Part shown: piece after piece, positions 45,829 through 54,266 of the stretch
Layout: each line of letters begins with the position of its first letter
Position numbering within the stretch: position 1 is the first letter of the stretch
NCBI RefSeq assembly: GCF_031626495.1
Contig: NZ_JAMQOJ010000007.1
Location: 298,047-362,046 of the forward strand
Direction of reading: 5' to 3'
Source: Natrinema sp031626495
GTDB taxonomy: Archaea; Halobacteriota; Halobacteria; Halobacteriales; Natrialbaceae
Length of the DNA: 64,000 nucleotides
Notes under the pieces: model-generated
What the model saw: the letters and a program-made list of their open reading frames with translations, nothing else
What the model was told of the DNA's origin: nothing
Database searches by the model: none
Program-made: the position numbers and the translations under genes

Positions 45829-47976
45829 ATGTCCAGCGACCAACAAGAGCCAGTCAAGACGATCTGTCCGTACTGCGGCGTCGGCTGCGGGATCAAGGTA
45901 CAGCAAGGCGAGGAGCCCGGGGACGTCCGGTTCATGCCGTGGGGCGACGCCCCGGTCAACGAGGGGCGCGTCTGCATCAAAGGCGGGGCGGCGACGGAGG
46001 TCGTCGACCACGAGGACCGACTCACCGAACCCCAGATCAAGGAAGACGGCGAGTTCCGCGAGGCCACCTGGGAAGAGGCCTACGAGTACGTCGTCGACGA
46101 ACTCGAGCGCATCCGCGAGGCGTACGGCCCGGACGCGATGGGCTTTTTCGGCTCCTCGAAGACGATGAACGAGGAGAACTACCTCCTCCAGAAGCTGGCC
46201 CGCCGGTACGGTACCAACAACGTCGACAACTGCACGCGGATGTGCCACGCCTCGACGGTCTGGGCGCTGCGGACCAGCCTCGGCGCGGGCGCGATGACCA
46301 ACAGCATGCGGGACCTCCGCGAAGAGGCCGACCTCTTCTGGATCCAGGGGGCGAACCCGGGCGAACAGCACCCGATCGCCAACAGCCAGTACTTCCGGCA
46401 AGCAGTGCTTGAGGGCGCGACCGTCATCCAGGTCGACCCCCACGCCAACAAGACGACGCGGTCGTTCCAGATCGACGACACCGAGCGCCACCAGCACCTG
46501 CAGCTGAATCCGGGGACCGACATCCCGTTGTTAAATATCGTCCTGAAGACGGTTCTCGAGCACCACGAGGCCCACCCGGAGGACGGCTGGATCGACGAGG
46601 CGTTCGTGGAGGAACGCGCGGAGGGCTTCGATCACCTGAAAGAGACGCTCGAGAACTTCGATAAGGAAGCGGCCGCCGAGGAGTGCGGCGTCCCGCTCGA
46701 GGAGATCGAACTCGCGGCCGAGAAGTACGCGAAAGCCGACAACGCGGCCATCTTCACCGGGATGGGAATGAGCCAGCACGCCTGCGGCGTCGACAACGTG
46801 CAAAACGAGATCAACCTGGCGCTGATCACGGGCAACCTCGGGCGGCCCGGGACGGGCGTCAACCCGCTGCGCGGACAGAACAACGTCCAGGGGACCTGCG
46901 ACGTGGGTGCGATGCCGAACGTTCTGCCGGGGTACCAGCTGGTCGACGACGACGAGGCCCGCGAATCGGTCGAGGACGTGTGGGGCTTCGAGATTCCCGA
47001 CGAGCCGGGCCTGACGAACGTCGAGATTTCCTACGAGGCCGGTGACTCGATCAAAGGGCTGTACGTCATGGGCGAGAACCCCGTGATGAGCGAGCCCGAC
47101 GCCAACGCGGTCGCCGAGCGGCTCGCGGAGCTCGAGTTCGTCGTCGTCCAGGATATCTTCCCGACCGAGACCGCGGAGTTCGCCGACGTGCTCCTCCCGG
47201 CGACGACCTGGGCCGAGCGCGGCGGGACCGTCACCAATACCGACCGTCGCGTCCAGCGGATGCGCGGCGTCGAGAAGGTCCACGAGAGGACGAAACACGA
47301 CCTCGAGATCGTCGGGGAGGTCGGACGACGGCTGTTCGACGACGGCGACGAGCAGTTCGGCTTCGACGATCCCGAAGACGTCTTCGAGGAGCTACGGCAG
47401 GTCTGTCCGAGCTATCACGGGATGACTTACGACCTGCTGGGCGAGGAGGGGCTCCACTGGCCCTGTTACGAACCGGGCGACGAGGGAGATCCCTTCCTCT
47501 ACGAAGAGGAGTTCGACACCGAGAGCGGGCTGGGTCACATCGAGGGCGTCGAACACGTCCCACCGGCCGAGACGCCCGACGACGAGTACCCGCTGATCCT
47601 CACGACCGCACGGCTCGAGGAACACTACAACACCGGCACGATGAGCACGCGGTCGCCGACGCTCAACCGCCAGCACCCGGAGAACTTCGTCGACGTCCAC
47701 CCCGCCGACGCCGAACGCTACGGTATCGAGGACGGCGAGACGGTCCAACTGCGCTCCCGGCGCGGCGAGATCACGCTCGAGGCCCACGTCACCGAGGACA
47801 CCAAGGAGGGCGTCGTCTGGACGACGCCGCACTTCGCCGCCGCCTCCGCCAACCGGCTCACGAACCACGTCCTCGACGAGCGAGCGAAGATCCCCGAGTA
47901 CAAGGCCGCCGCCGCGGAGATCGACGTCGGGATCGAGCCCGTCGACGGCAGCGCCGACTCGGCGGCCGACGACTGA
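45829..47976 (+). CDS. fdhA: Formate dehydrogenase alpha subunit, Mo/W bis-MGD, Cys type
   Basis: From ATG 45829 this 715-residue protein has an N-terminal [4Fe-4S] site (C13, C16, C20 and C49: TICPYCGVGC, then EGRVCIKGG). The metal ligand lies in NCTRMCHAST (C139, followed by H140), where E. coli FdhH has Sec140-His141; the Cys form needs no selenocysteine. GANPGEQHPIANSQYF and the C-terminal molydopterin-binding domain follow. No Tat signal is present, so it is cytoplasmic. No beta or gamma subunit is next to it, and partner proteins are not visible in the window. The Cys type fits Mo or W. Confidence 0.88.
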   Translation: MSSDQQEPVKTICPYCGVGCGIKVQQGEEPGDVRFMPWGDAPVNEGRVCIKGGAATEVVDHEDRLTEPQIKEDGEFREATWEEAYEYVVDELERIREAYGPDAMGFFGSSKTMNEENYLLQKLARRYGTNNVDNCTRMCHASTVWALRTSLGAGAMTNSMRDLREEADLFWIQGANPGEQHPIANSQYFRQAVLEGATVIQVDPHANKTTRSFQIDDTERHQHLQLNPGTDIPLLNIVLKTVLEHHEAHPEDGWIDEAFVEERAEGFDHLKETLENFDKEAAAEECGVPLEEIELAAEKYAKADNAAIFTGMGMSQHACGVDNVQNEINLALITGNLGRPGTGVNPLRGQNNVQGTCDVGAMPNVLPGYQLVDDDEARESVEDVWGFEIPDEPGLTNVEISYEAGDSIKGLYVMGENPVMSEPDANAVAERLAELEFVVVQDIFPTETAEFADVLLPATTWAERGGTVTNTDRRVQRMRGVEKVHERTKHDLEIVGEVGRRLFDDGDEQFGFDDPEDVFEELRQVCPSYHGMTYDLLGEEGLHWPCYEPGDEGDPFLYEEEFDTESGLGHIEGVEHVPPAETPDDEYPLILTTARLEEHYNTGTMSTRSPTLNRQHPENFVDVHPADAERYGIEDGETVQLRSRRGEITLEAHVTEDTKEGVVWTTPHFAAASANRLTNHVLDERAKIPEYKAAAAEIDVGIEPVDGSADSAADD

Positions 47977-47990
47977 GCCTCGGCCGGGAC

Positions 47991-48848
47991 TCAGTCGGCA
48001 GTGCTCGCGCCATCCGAAGTCTCCGCCCCCGCCAGCTCGAGCCACGGCGTCGCCCTCGACTCGGCGACGGAGAAGTCGACCAGTGTCCCGCCACACTCGT
48101 CACAGACGGCCAGAACGGCAATCCGTGGTCGCCGGCAGCAGTGTCCGAGGCGCTCAGTCGTCGCGGTTACCGGACCACCACAGGCCGGACAGTGATCCCG
48201 CAGCAATCGAAGTCCGGTCAGGATATCGCGACGCTCGTCGGCCTCGAGGCGATCCCAGCCGTCGATCCGACCCTCGAGTTCGGCCGCCGCCGCGGCGTCG
48301 GCCGCCAGCGCCGCGGTCGACTCCCACCGAACGCGCCGCCGGCCCTCGAGTTCGAACGACGCGTCGCCGAGCCGGTCGACCTCGTCGACGCCGAGGGCCG
48401 ACCGCACCGCGCTCGCACCGGGGTCGGCAGTGCCGTCGCTCGAGAGTCGGTCGTCCCACCGAGTGCGGAACGAGGGAGTCAGCCGAAGCCCGTCCGTTCC
48501 GTCGGTCGCGATCCCCGCGGCGGTCAGGACGCGCTCGAGTCCGGCGGGCGTTACCGTCTCGACCGTCGGCTCGCTCGTGGGTAACTTCCCGAAGCGCTCG
48601 AGAACGCGCTCGGGAAGGTATCGCCGGGTGAGCGTCGGCGTCCCCGGGACCAGATACCCCCGGAAGCGAACGAGCGCCAGCGAGACGCCAAGCGCGAGCA
48701 TGCCGACGGGAGGCGACACCGCCGCGCCGATTCCGGCCGCGAGCGCGAGCGAGAGCGCGACGTTCACCGCGGTACACGGGTAACACCGATTCTCACCGGT
48801 GTACTCCGGCTGCTCGAGTCGCGCGAACGCGTCGGGGAGATCGAACAC
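47991..48848 (-). CDS. Conserved haloarchaeal membrane protein with C-terminal zinc-ribbon-like region
   Basis: This 285-residue protein begins at a GTG start and has NRCYPCTAVNVALSLALAAGIGAAV, where a CxxC precedes two hydrophobic helices (about residues 25-70). A long soluble region follows, with a second set of cysteines at the end (DHCPACGGPVTATTERLGHCCRR, then AVCDECGG). The layout suggests a small membrane protein with a metal site on each side. I do not know its function. It is convergent with the formate dehydrogenase gene (14-nt gap). Confidence 0.65.
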   Translation of the reverse strand: MFDLPDAFARLEQPEYTGENRCYPCTAVNVALSLALAAGIGAAVSPPVGMLALGVSLALVRFRGYLVPGTPTLTRRYLPERVLERFGKLPTSEPTVETVTPAGLERVLTAAGIATDGTDGLRLTPSFRTRWDDRLSSDGTADPGASAVRSALGVDEVDRLGDASFELEGRRRVRWESTAALAADAAAAAELEGRIDGWDRLEADERRDILTGLRLLRDHCPACGGPVTATTERLGHCCRRPRIAVLAVCDECGGTLVDFSVAESRATPWLELAGAETSDGASTAD

Positions 48849-49040
48849 CGACGATCACTACCGGACGATACGCGGCGAACGGACAAAAAACGCGCTGCGA
48901 CGGTAGCCGGACGGAGAGCGGGCCGTCGAAGTCCCGGTGGAAACGAGCGCTGGCCGCTTCGACACGGCGATCGGGTAACGGTGTATTACTTCACTCTCGG
49001 ATATTCATTGACGCATCTCCTATCGGTCGAACACTCATTG

Positions 49041-49053
49041 ATAAGTATTAACC
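49041..49053 (+). promoter_or_regulatory. TATA box of the PQQ-dehydrogenase cluster
   Basis: The sequence ataagtattaac lies centred about 26 nt before the ATG at 49073, the usual distance between an archaeal TATA box and the transcription start. This implies a leaderless message. An attcattgac/actcattgat repeat just upstream (about 49003-49042) may be a control site. Confidence 0.5.
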
Positions 49054-49072
49054 ATACTCTCGGTGGCGGCTT

Positions 49073-49990
49073 ATGTGTTGTGGTATCATGCCACACATAT
49101 CAACCGCAGTAGACACGACGGTCGCGGAACGACGCGATCTGGCGACGACACTCGGCATCGACGCGCCGGGGGACGGGGACGTGACGTGGACGGGGCTGGC
49201 TGGACAGATCGAACCGCGGTCCGACTCGTCGTTCGCCTCGCGGGGCGAGGCGATTCGGGCCGACCTCGAGGGACGACTCGATTCGGCGTTGCTCGAGCGG
49301 GAGCGAGAAAACGTCGCTGAGCAGATCGACCGACTGCCGGACGTACGGGCAGGGGGCGTTCCGGACGAGCCACACGGGCTGTATACGGCGGTCGCGGAGC
49401 CGGGGTGGCGACTCTACGACCACCTGCTCGACGTGGGCTTCTTCGAGAGCCTCGACGAGAATCTGCCCCGGTTTACGACCGAGCACATCGAGACGACGGC
49501 GCGCGAGCTGGTTCTGGCGGAGCCACTATCGTCGGCACTCGACGAGATCGGGTTCGAGGAATCGGAGAAGACGGCGCTGCTGATCGGCGTCGCGAACAAC
49601 GACGAACGGCTCGCCCGCTGGGTCCCGTCGAATCAGATCCCGGAGGGCGTAGAGTTCGACACCGAGAACGTCCCGCCGCTGCATCAGCGGGCGATGGGCG
49701 GGGCGTTGCTGTGGATCCGCGGGCTCGACAGACACCTCTGGCAGAACGAGGTGATGATCACCGACGCGATCCTCGACGACGCGGTCAGATACGTGAAGGC
49801 GATGTTGGGCGGGCTGTTCGTGTCGGCGACGGCAGCCCACGATCTGGCCGTTGACGGGCGGTTCACCGACGAACAGCTGACGGCCGCGCTCACCGCGGGG
49901 ACGGCGGTGCAGATCGTCAGCCAGGAAGACATTCTGCACGACGTCTTTTATATCACGGACGACGTGCGCGCGCCGAGCGAACTGAGGTGA
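49073..49990 (+). CDS. Unknown protein at the head of the PQQ-dehydrogenase cluster
   Basis: This 305-residue soluble protein begins MCCGIMPHIST with a tandem Cys pair; the ATG at 49088 (MPHIST) is an alternative start that removes it. No signal peptide or membrane helix is seen. The C-terminal half is mostly helical and contains several conserved-looking His/Trp/Asn positions (GGALLWIRGLDRHLWQNEVMITD, then IVSQEDILHDVFYITD). I do not recognise the family. It ends six nucleotides before the start of the quinoprotein gene, so it is translated with it. It could be an accessory or partner protein of the dehydrogenase (inference). Confidence 0.7.
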   Translation: MCCGIMPHISTAVDTTVAERRDLATTLGIDAPGDGDVTWTGLAGQIEPRSDSSFASRGEAIRADLEGRLDSALLERERENVAEQIDRLPDVRAGGVPDEPHGLYTAVAEPGWRLYDHLLDVGFFESLDENLPRFTTEHIETTARELVLAEPLSSALDEIGFEESEKTALLIGVANNDERLARWVPSNQIPEGVEFDTENVPPLHQRAMGGALLWIRGLDRHLWQNEVMITDAILDDAVRYVKAMLGGLFVSATAAHDLAVDGRFTDEQLTAALTAGTAVQIVSQEDILHDVFYITDDVRAPSELR

Positions 49991-49996
49991 TCACGG

Positions 49997-51706
49997 ATGG
50001 CACTACGCAACGACAGGGCGGTACAGGCCGCACGCGACATCGAACTGAAAGAAATCGAGGACGGCTATACGCTGGTTGGGGGGCCCGAGGACTCGGTGAC
50101 CGAACAGCACGACATCGGTCGCATTCAGGAGAACGACGTCACGCAGGAGATGCTGAGCAACACCGGAGAGACTCCCGAGTCGTGGCTCATGTACGGCGGG
50201 AACTACGAACAGCATCGGGCCACGACCGCCGACGTCATCACGCCCGAGAACGTCGGCGACCTCGAGCTCGAGTACGAGATGTCGGTCGGAACGGGCTCGA
50301 GCATGGAGGGGACGCCTATCGTGGTACCGGGCGACCCGCCGATCATGTACCAGACCAACGGGCCGAACCACATGAAGGCGATCGACCCCCGCGAGGGGGA
50401 AGTCCTCTGGAGCTACACCTACGCACCGCCGATCGGAGTCGAGCTCTGTTGTGACGACAACAACCGCGGCGCAGCCGTCTTCGGCGACAAGGTGTACATG
50501 ACGACGCTCGACTCGGGCGTCGTCGCGCTGGACCGCCACTCCGGAGAGGAGGTCTGGTACACGTCCACCGCCGACCACGAGGAAGGGTACTCCGCGACGT
50601 GGGCACCCGTGATCCGCGACGGGACAATATACACGGGCAGCGCCGGCGGCGAGTACGGCGTCGTTGGATTCATGGCCGCACTGGACGCCGAGAGCGGCGA
50701 GATCCAGTGGCAGACCGAGACGCTCCCCGACGACGAGTGGGTCGGCGCGAGCCGCGAACACGGCTGTGGCACGACCTGGATGACGCCGACGATCGACGAG
50801 GAGCGGGAGGTCCTCTACACGGCGGTCGCGAACCCCGGGCCGGACTTCGACGGGACGGTCCGGCCGGGGCCGAACTTCCCGACCTGCGGGACGATGTCGA
50901 TGGACCTCGAGAGCGGTGAGATGCAGTGGGGATTCCAGGGCAGTCCGCACGACGTCTGGGACTACGACGCCATCGCGCCGCGGGTGCTCCTCCGCGACGT
51001 GAAAGTCGAAGACGGGGAGCGGGACCTCGTCGTCGGTTCCGACAAGGCCGGCTGGGTGTTCCTCATGGACGCCGAGTCGGGCAAGCTCTACGAGCGCAGC
51101 CAGGAAATCTGCCAGCACATCAATATGTGGCGGATGATCCCGCACATCAGCGAAGACGAGCGGGTCCCGTTCGTCCCCGGTGCGCCGGGCGGCAACGACT
51201 GGCAGCCGCCGTCGTACAACCCCGAAACGGGGCTGGTCTACGTCATTCACCAGAACTTCCCGCAGGACCTCTACTGGCGGTACGAGGAGTACGAAGAGGG
51301 CCATCCCTACTGGGGCGGCGGGCTGGACGATCCGGCCAGCGAGCTCCCCGACGAGTGGAACGGTGCAATGACCGCCTTTGCGGCGGTCGATCCGGCGACG
51401 GGCGAGCGCGTCTGGCGCGACTGGATCGAGAGCGAGGACCGACACTACATGTGGGGCGGCTCGATGTCGACGACGACGGGACTCGTATTCAACGGAGACC
51501 AGAACGGGAACTTCATCGCGTACGACGGCGAGAGTGGCGAGCAGCTCTGGCGGTACCAGTTCGACGTGCCGATCAGCGCCTCGCCGATGAGCTGGTACGA
51601 TCCCGATACGGAGAAGCAGTACGTCGCCGTTCAGGTCGGGGGCAGCGGTTGGCTCCGACAGGGACCGCGCGGCGACACGCTCGCCGTGTTCTCGATGGAG
51701 AACTGA
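49997..51706 (+). CDS. PQQ-dependent alcohol dehydrogenase with lanthanide-type active site
   Basis: This 569-residue quinoprotein has an eight-bladed PQQ propeller. The vicinal Cys pair is C151-C152 (ELCCDDNNRG). Metal-ligand positions of the MxaF/XoxF family are E219 (GGEYGVVGF), N279 (VANPGP) and D322 in PHDVWDYDA, and D324 supplies the extra Asp that distinguishes lanthanide (XoxF/PedH-type) enzymes from calcium MxaF, where this site is Ala. No signal peptide is present and the in-frame stop just upstream (49988) excludes a longer start. PQQ synthesis genes were not seen. It probably oxidises an alcohol and passes electrons to the cupredoxin encoded next. Confidence 0.85.
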   Translation: MALRNDRAVQAARDIELKEIEDGYTLVGGPEDSVTEQHDIGRIQENDVTQEMLSNTGETPESWLMYGGNYEQHRATTADVITPENVGDLELEYEMSVGTGSSMEGTPIVVPGDPPIMYQTNGPNHMKAIDPREGEVLWSYTYAPPIGVELCCDDNNRGAAVFGDKVYMTTLDSGVVALDRHSGEEVWYTSTADHEEGYSATWAPVIRDGTIYTGSAGGEYGVVGFMAALDAESGEIQWQTETLPDDEWVGASREHGCGTTWMTPTIDEEREVLYTAVANPGPDFDGTVRPGPNFPTCGTMSMDLESGEMQWGFQGSPHDVWDYDAIAPRVLLRDVKVEDGERDLVVGSDKAGWVFLMDAESGKLYERSQEICQHINMWRMIPHISEDERVPFVPGAPGGNDWQPPSYNPETGLVYVIHQNFPQDLYWRYEEYEEGHPYWGGGLDDPASELPDEWNGAMTAFAAVDPATGERVWRDWIESEDRHYMWGGSMSTTTGLVFNGDQNGNFIAYDGESGEQLWRYQFDVPISASPMSWYDPDTEKQYVAVQVGGSGWLRQGPRGDTLAVFSMEN

Positions 51707-51736
51707 CACACGAACAACCCACCACACGATACAACT

Positions 51737-52876
51737 ATGACGAACGAACAACGTTCACGCGACGCCTTCTCACGCCGCGGCGTGCTACGAGGGACGGCGG
51801 TGCTCGCCGGGACGGCCGCGACCGCCGGTAGTGCAGGCGCGTACCGTGACGAGATCGACGTACCGCTTCCGGCCGCACAGAACGACGGCGAGGGCCGGAC
51901 CCTCACGCTGCTCGGTATCGTCGGCGGCTGGGTCGGCGTCTCGCCCGCCGGAATCGACGGCCTCTCGAACCCGCCGCTCCGACTGATCGAAGGCGAAGAA
52001 CACGAGGTCATCTGGACGAACGGCGACGGCTCGACCCACAACTTCAACATCACCGCCGGCAGTGCGCTCGACGACGACGCCGAGATACTCGAGTCTACGG
52101 AGTCGCTGACCGAGCAGGGGGAATCCACCTCTCTCCAGTTCACCGCGACCGAGGAGATGTCGGAGTACTTCTGTGTGCCGCATCCGGCCCAGATGCGGGG
52201 GCCGATCGAACTGATCGACCCCGACGAAGTTCACGAACTCCGGGTGCGAGTCGAGGACGAGGAGGGTGAACCCCTCGGTGCGGAGGTATTCGTCGGGGAC
52301 CACCACGCCTTCTCCCACGTCGCCGCCAAACCGGGGCAGGAGGCCGAGGAGGAAGGACCGCCCGCGGTCGCTCGTTTCGACCTGCTCGAGTCCGGCGAGT
52401 ACGACATCGAGGTCTGGACCTACGACCACGAACGGGTCACCGACACGGTGACGATCGACGACGGCAACCAGGAAGTGACCGTCACCTTGCCGCCGATCGA
52501 ACCCGGCGAACCGACGACTACCTTCGAGATGCGTCTCGAGGACGGCCAGTGGGTCGGCGTCTCGCCCGACAGCATCGCCGAGCAGGCGAATCCCACGCTC
52601 GAACTCGAGGCCGATGAGACCTACGCGATCGAGTGGGAGAACACGATCGGACGCGACCAGCCGTCGGGCGAGAACAGACACTACCAGCCGCTGCCCGGTC
52701 ACAATCTCGCAATCGCCAGCGGCGGTGATACCAACGAGTTGAACACCTACGTCCGGTCTGACTTCCTCGACCAGGCGGGCGGAGAACAGACCGTCGAGTT
52801 CGTCGCCAGGGAGGAGATGGGCGTCTACCTCGACCAGGCACAGCTCGACGCGATCGGTGAGATCGACGTCCAGTAA
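51737..52876 (+). CDS. Tat-exported cupredoxin with internal duplication
   Basis: This 379-residue protein has a Tat signal (SRRGVLRGTAVLAG). The N-terminal cupredoxin has blue-copper ligands in STHNFNI (His) and EYFCVPHPAQMRG (Cys, His, Met). A middle beta-rich segment (about residues 165-250) resembles a carboxypeptidase-regulatory fold. The C-terminal part repeats the start of the first domain (GQWVGVSPDSIAEQANP versus GGWVGVSPAGIDGLSNP) but ends VYLDQAQLDAIGE without Cys or His, so it cannot hold blue copper. It starts 30 nt after the dehydrogenase. Electron acceptor from it is the likely role. Confidence 0.82.
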   Translation: MTNEQRSRDAFSRRGVLRGTAVLAGTAATAGSAGAYRDEIDVPLPAAQNDGEGRTLTLLGIVGGWVGVSPAGIDGLSNPPLRLIEGEEHEVIWTNGDGSTHNFNITAGSALDDDAEILESTESLTEQGESTSLQFTATEEMSEYFCVPHPAQMRGPIELIDPDEVHELRVRVEDEEGEPLGAEVFVGDHHAFSHVAAKPGQEAEEEGPPAVARFDLLESGEYDIEVWTYDHERVTDTVTIDDGNQEVTVTLPPIEPGEPTTTFEMRLEDGQWVGVSPDSIAEQANPTLELEADETYAIEWENTIGRDQPSGENRHYQPLPGHNLAIASGGDTNELNTYVRSDFLDQAGGEQTVEFVAREEMGVYLDQAQLDAIGEIDVQ

Positions 52877-52906
52877 CGCGCCCGATCGATTTTTTCGGCC
52901 GCGTCG

Positions 52907-53206
52907 CTACTCTCCCTCGAGGGGCTCTCCGCGGCGATCGATACGCGTCGCCGGGAGGCCGGCACGCTCGGCGTGGTCTCGGATCGCGGCCTCGTCTTCG
53001 GCTCGATAGTGGCAGAACGTGCCCGTGACCTGTCCGTCTTGGTTCGTCATCACCTCTGACTCGACCCAGCGAATCCCGACGCCCTCGTCGCGCAGTTCGC
53101 GCAGGGCCTCGCCGGACTGCTCGCCCGCGGCCTCGAGTTCGTCTTCGGTGATCGGTTCGTCGAGCGAACGCAGTATCAGGAAGTCCGTCAGTTCGCTTTC
53201 GGTCAT
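52907..53206 (-). CDS. DUF4242-like small protein
   Basis: This 99-residue protein starts ELTDFLILRSLDEPITEDELEAAGEQSGEALRELRDEGVGIRWVESEVM, as in the DUF4242 family of small ferredoxin-fold proteins. Some relatives bind nickel. The typical His-containing segment FCHYRAEDEAAIRDHAERAG is present. It converges on the cupredoxin gene and is not clearly part of that cluster. Function unknown. Confidence 0.75.
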   Translation of the reverse strand: MTESELTDFLILRSLDEPITEDELEAAGEQSGEALRELRDEGVGIRWVESEVMTNQDGQVTGTFCHYRAEDEAAIRDHAERAGLPATRIDRRGEPLEGE

Positions 53207-53329
53207 TGGTGCCGCATGGCACTCCTACTCCGTCGCCCGTTATCAAAGTTGGACGAACAAACAACCGCGCTGCCAGAACGACCGGCGCGCCCGCTACGAA
53301 GCCAGTCCCAAGGCCGGCGTCACGCGCTC

Positions 53330-54223
53330 TCACGCGCGCTCGAGCGTCACGGCGGCGACCCCCGCGATCACGAGGAGTGCGCCGAGGACCGTAACCGCGC
53401 CTGGATACTCGCCGAGCAGCGTCGCGGCCAGCAGGGTCGCACCCAGCGGCTCGCCGAGCCAGGCGACGCTGACTACGACCGACTCGAGGTGCTCGAGGAC
53501 CCAGTTACTCACCGTGTGGCCGACGATGCCGGGACCGACGGCGAGCGCGAGAAAGAGCAGCCACTCGCGGGCGGGGTAGCCGGCGAACGCGTGGCCCTGG
53601 ACGCCGACGAGACAGCACAGCGCGACCGCGCAGACGCCGTAGACGACGGTCACATAGGGAAAGAGCGGGACGCGCTGGCGGATCGACCGGCCGGCCAGAA
53701 CGTAGCCTGCGACGGTCACCGCGCCGAGCAGGGCGAGCGCGTTGCCGTACACCGTCGCGTCTGCGAGGCTCGCGGTTCCAGCGTCGCCAACCGACATGAC
53801 GGCAGCCCCCACGATCGCCACGAGGATACCCAGCACCGTTTTCGGACCGACGCGCTCGCCGAGGAGCAGTCCCGCACCGATCGCGACGAAGATCGGCTGG
53901 CTCTGGACCAGCGTAACGCTCGCCGCGACGGTCGTGTGTTCGAGGCTCTCGAACCAGGCCGCGAAGTGGACCGCGAGTGCGACGCCGGCGACGGTCGCGC
54001 CGCCGAGGTCGCGCGGCGAGAGCCGCGCGAACGCCCCGCGGTGCCGGGCGAAAGCGACCGGTGCGACCAGCACCGTCGTGAAGAGCACCCGATAGAAGGC
54101 GGCGACCGAACTCGGGGCCGCGCTCCAGCGGACCAGAATCGCGCTGGTGCTCGTCGCGAACACGGCGACGGCGAGCGCGAGCGTCGGCGTCACCTCGCGG
54201 TCGGTTGTCACGTCGTATCGCAC
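53330..54223 (-). CDS. DMT superfamily transporter (EamA type)
   Basis: This 297-residue membrane protein has about ten helices in two EamA repeats; each opens with a polar helix followed by the family pattern (LALAVAVFATSTSAILVRWSAAPSSVAAFYRVLFT, then a second copy around GNALALLGAVTVAGYVLAGRS). Members export amino acids, nucleosides or other metabolites. No regulator or substrate-specific gene is close. It lies 43 nt before nosL on the same strand. Confidence 0.87.
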   Translation of the reverse strand: MRYDVTTDREVTPTLALAVAVFATSTSAILVRWSAAPSSVAAFYRVLFTTVLVAPVAFARHRGAFARLSPRDLGGATVAGVALAVHFAAWFESLEHTTVAASVTLVQSQPIFVAIGAGLLLGERVGPKTVLGILVAIVGAAVMSVGDAGTASLADATVYGNALALLGAVTVAGYVLAGRSIRQRVPLFPYVTVVYGVCAVALCCLVGVQGHAFAGYPAREWLLFLALAVGPGIVGHTVSNWVLEHLESVVVSVAWLGEPLGATLLAATLLGEYPGAVTVLGALLVIAGVAAVTLERA

Positions 54224-54266
54224 TCGCTCGAGGAGTCAAACGGATTCCGGAATCCGGTGCCGATCG

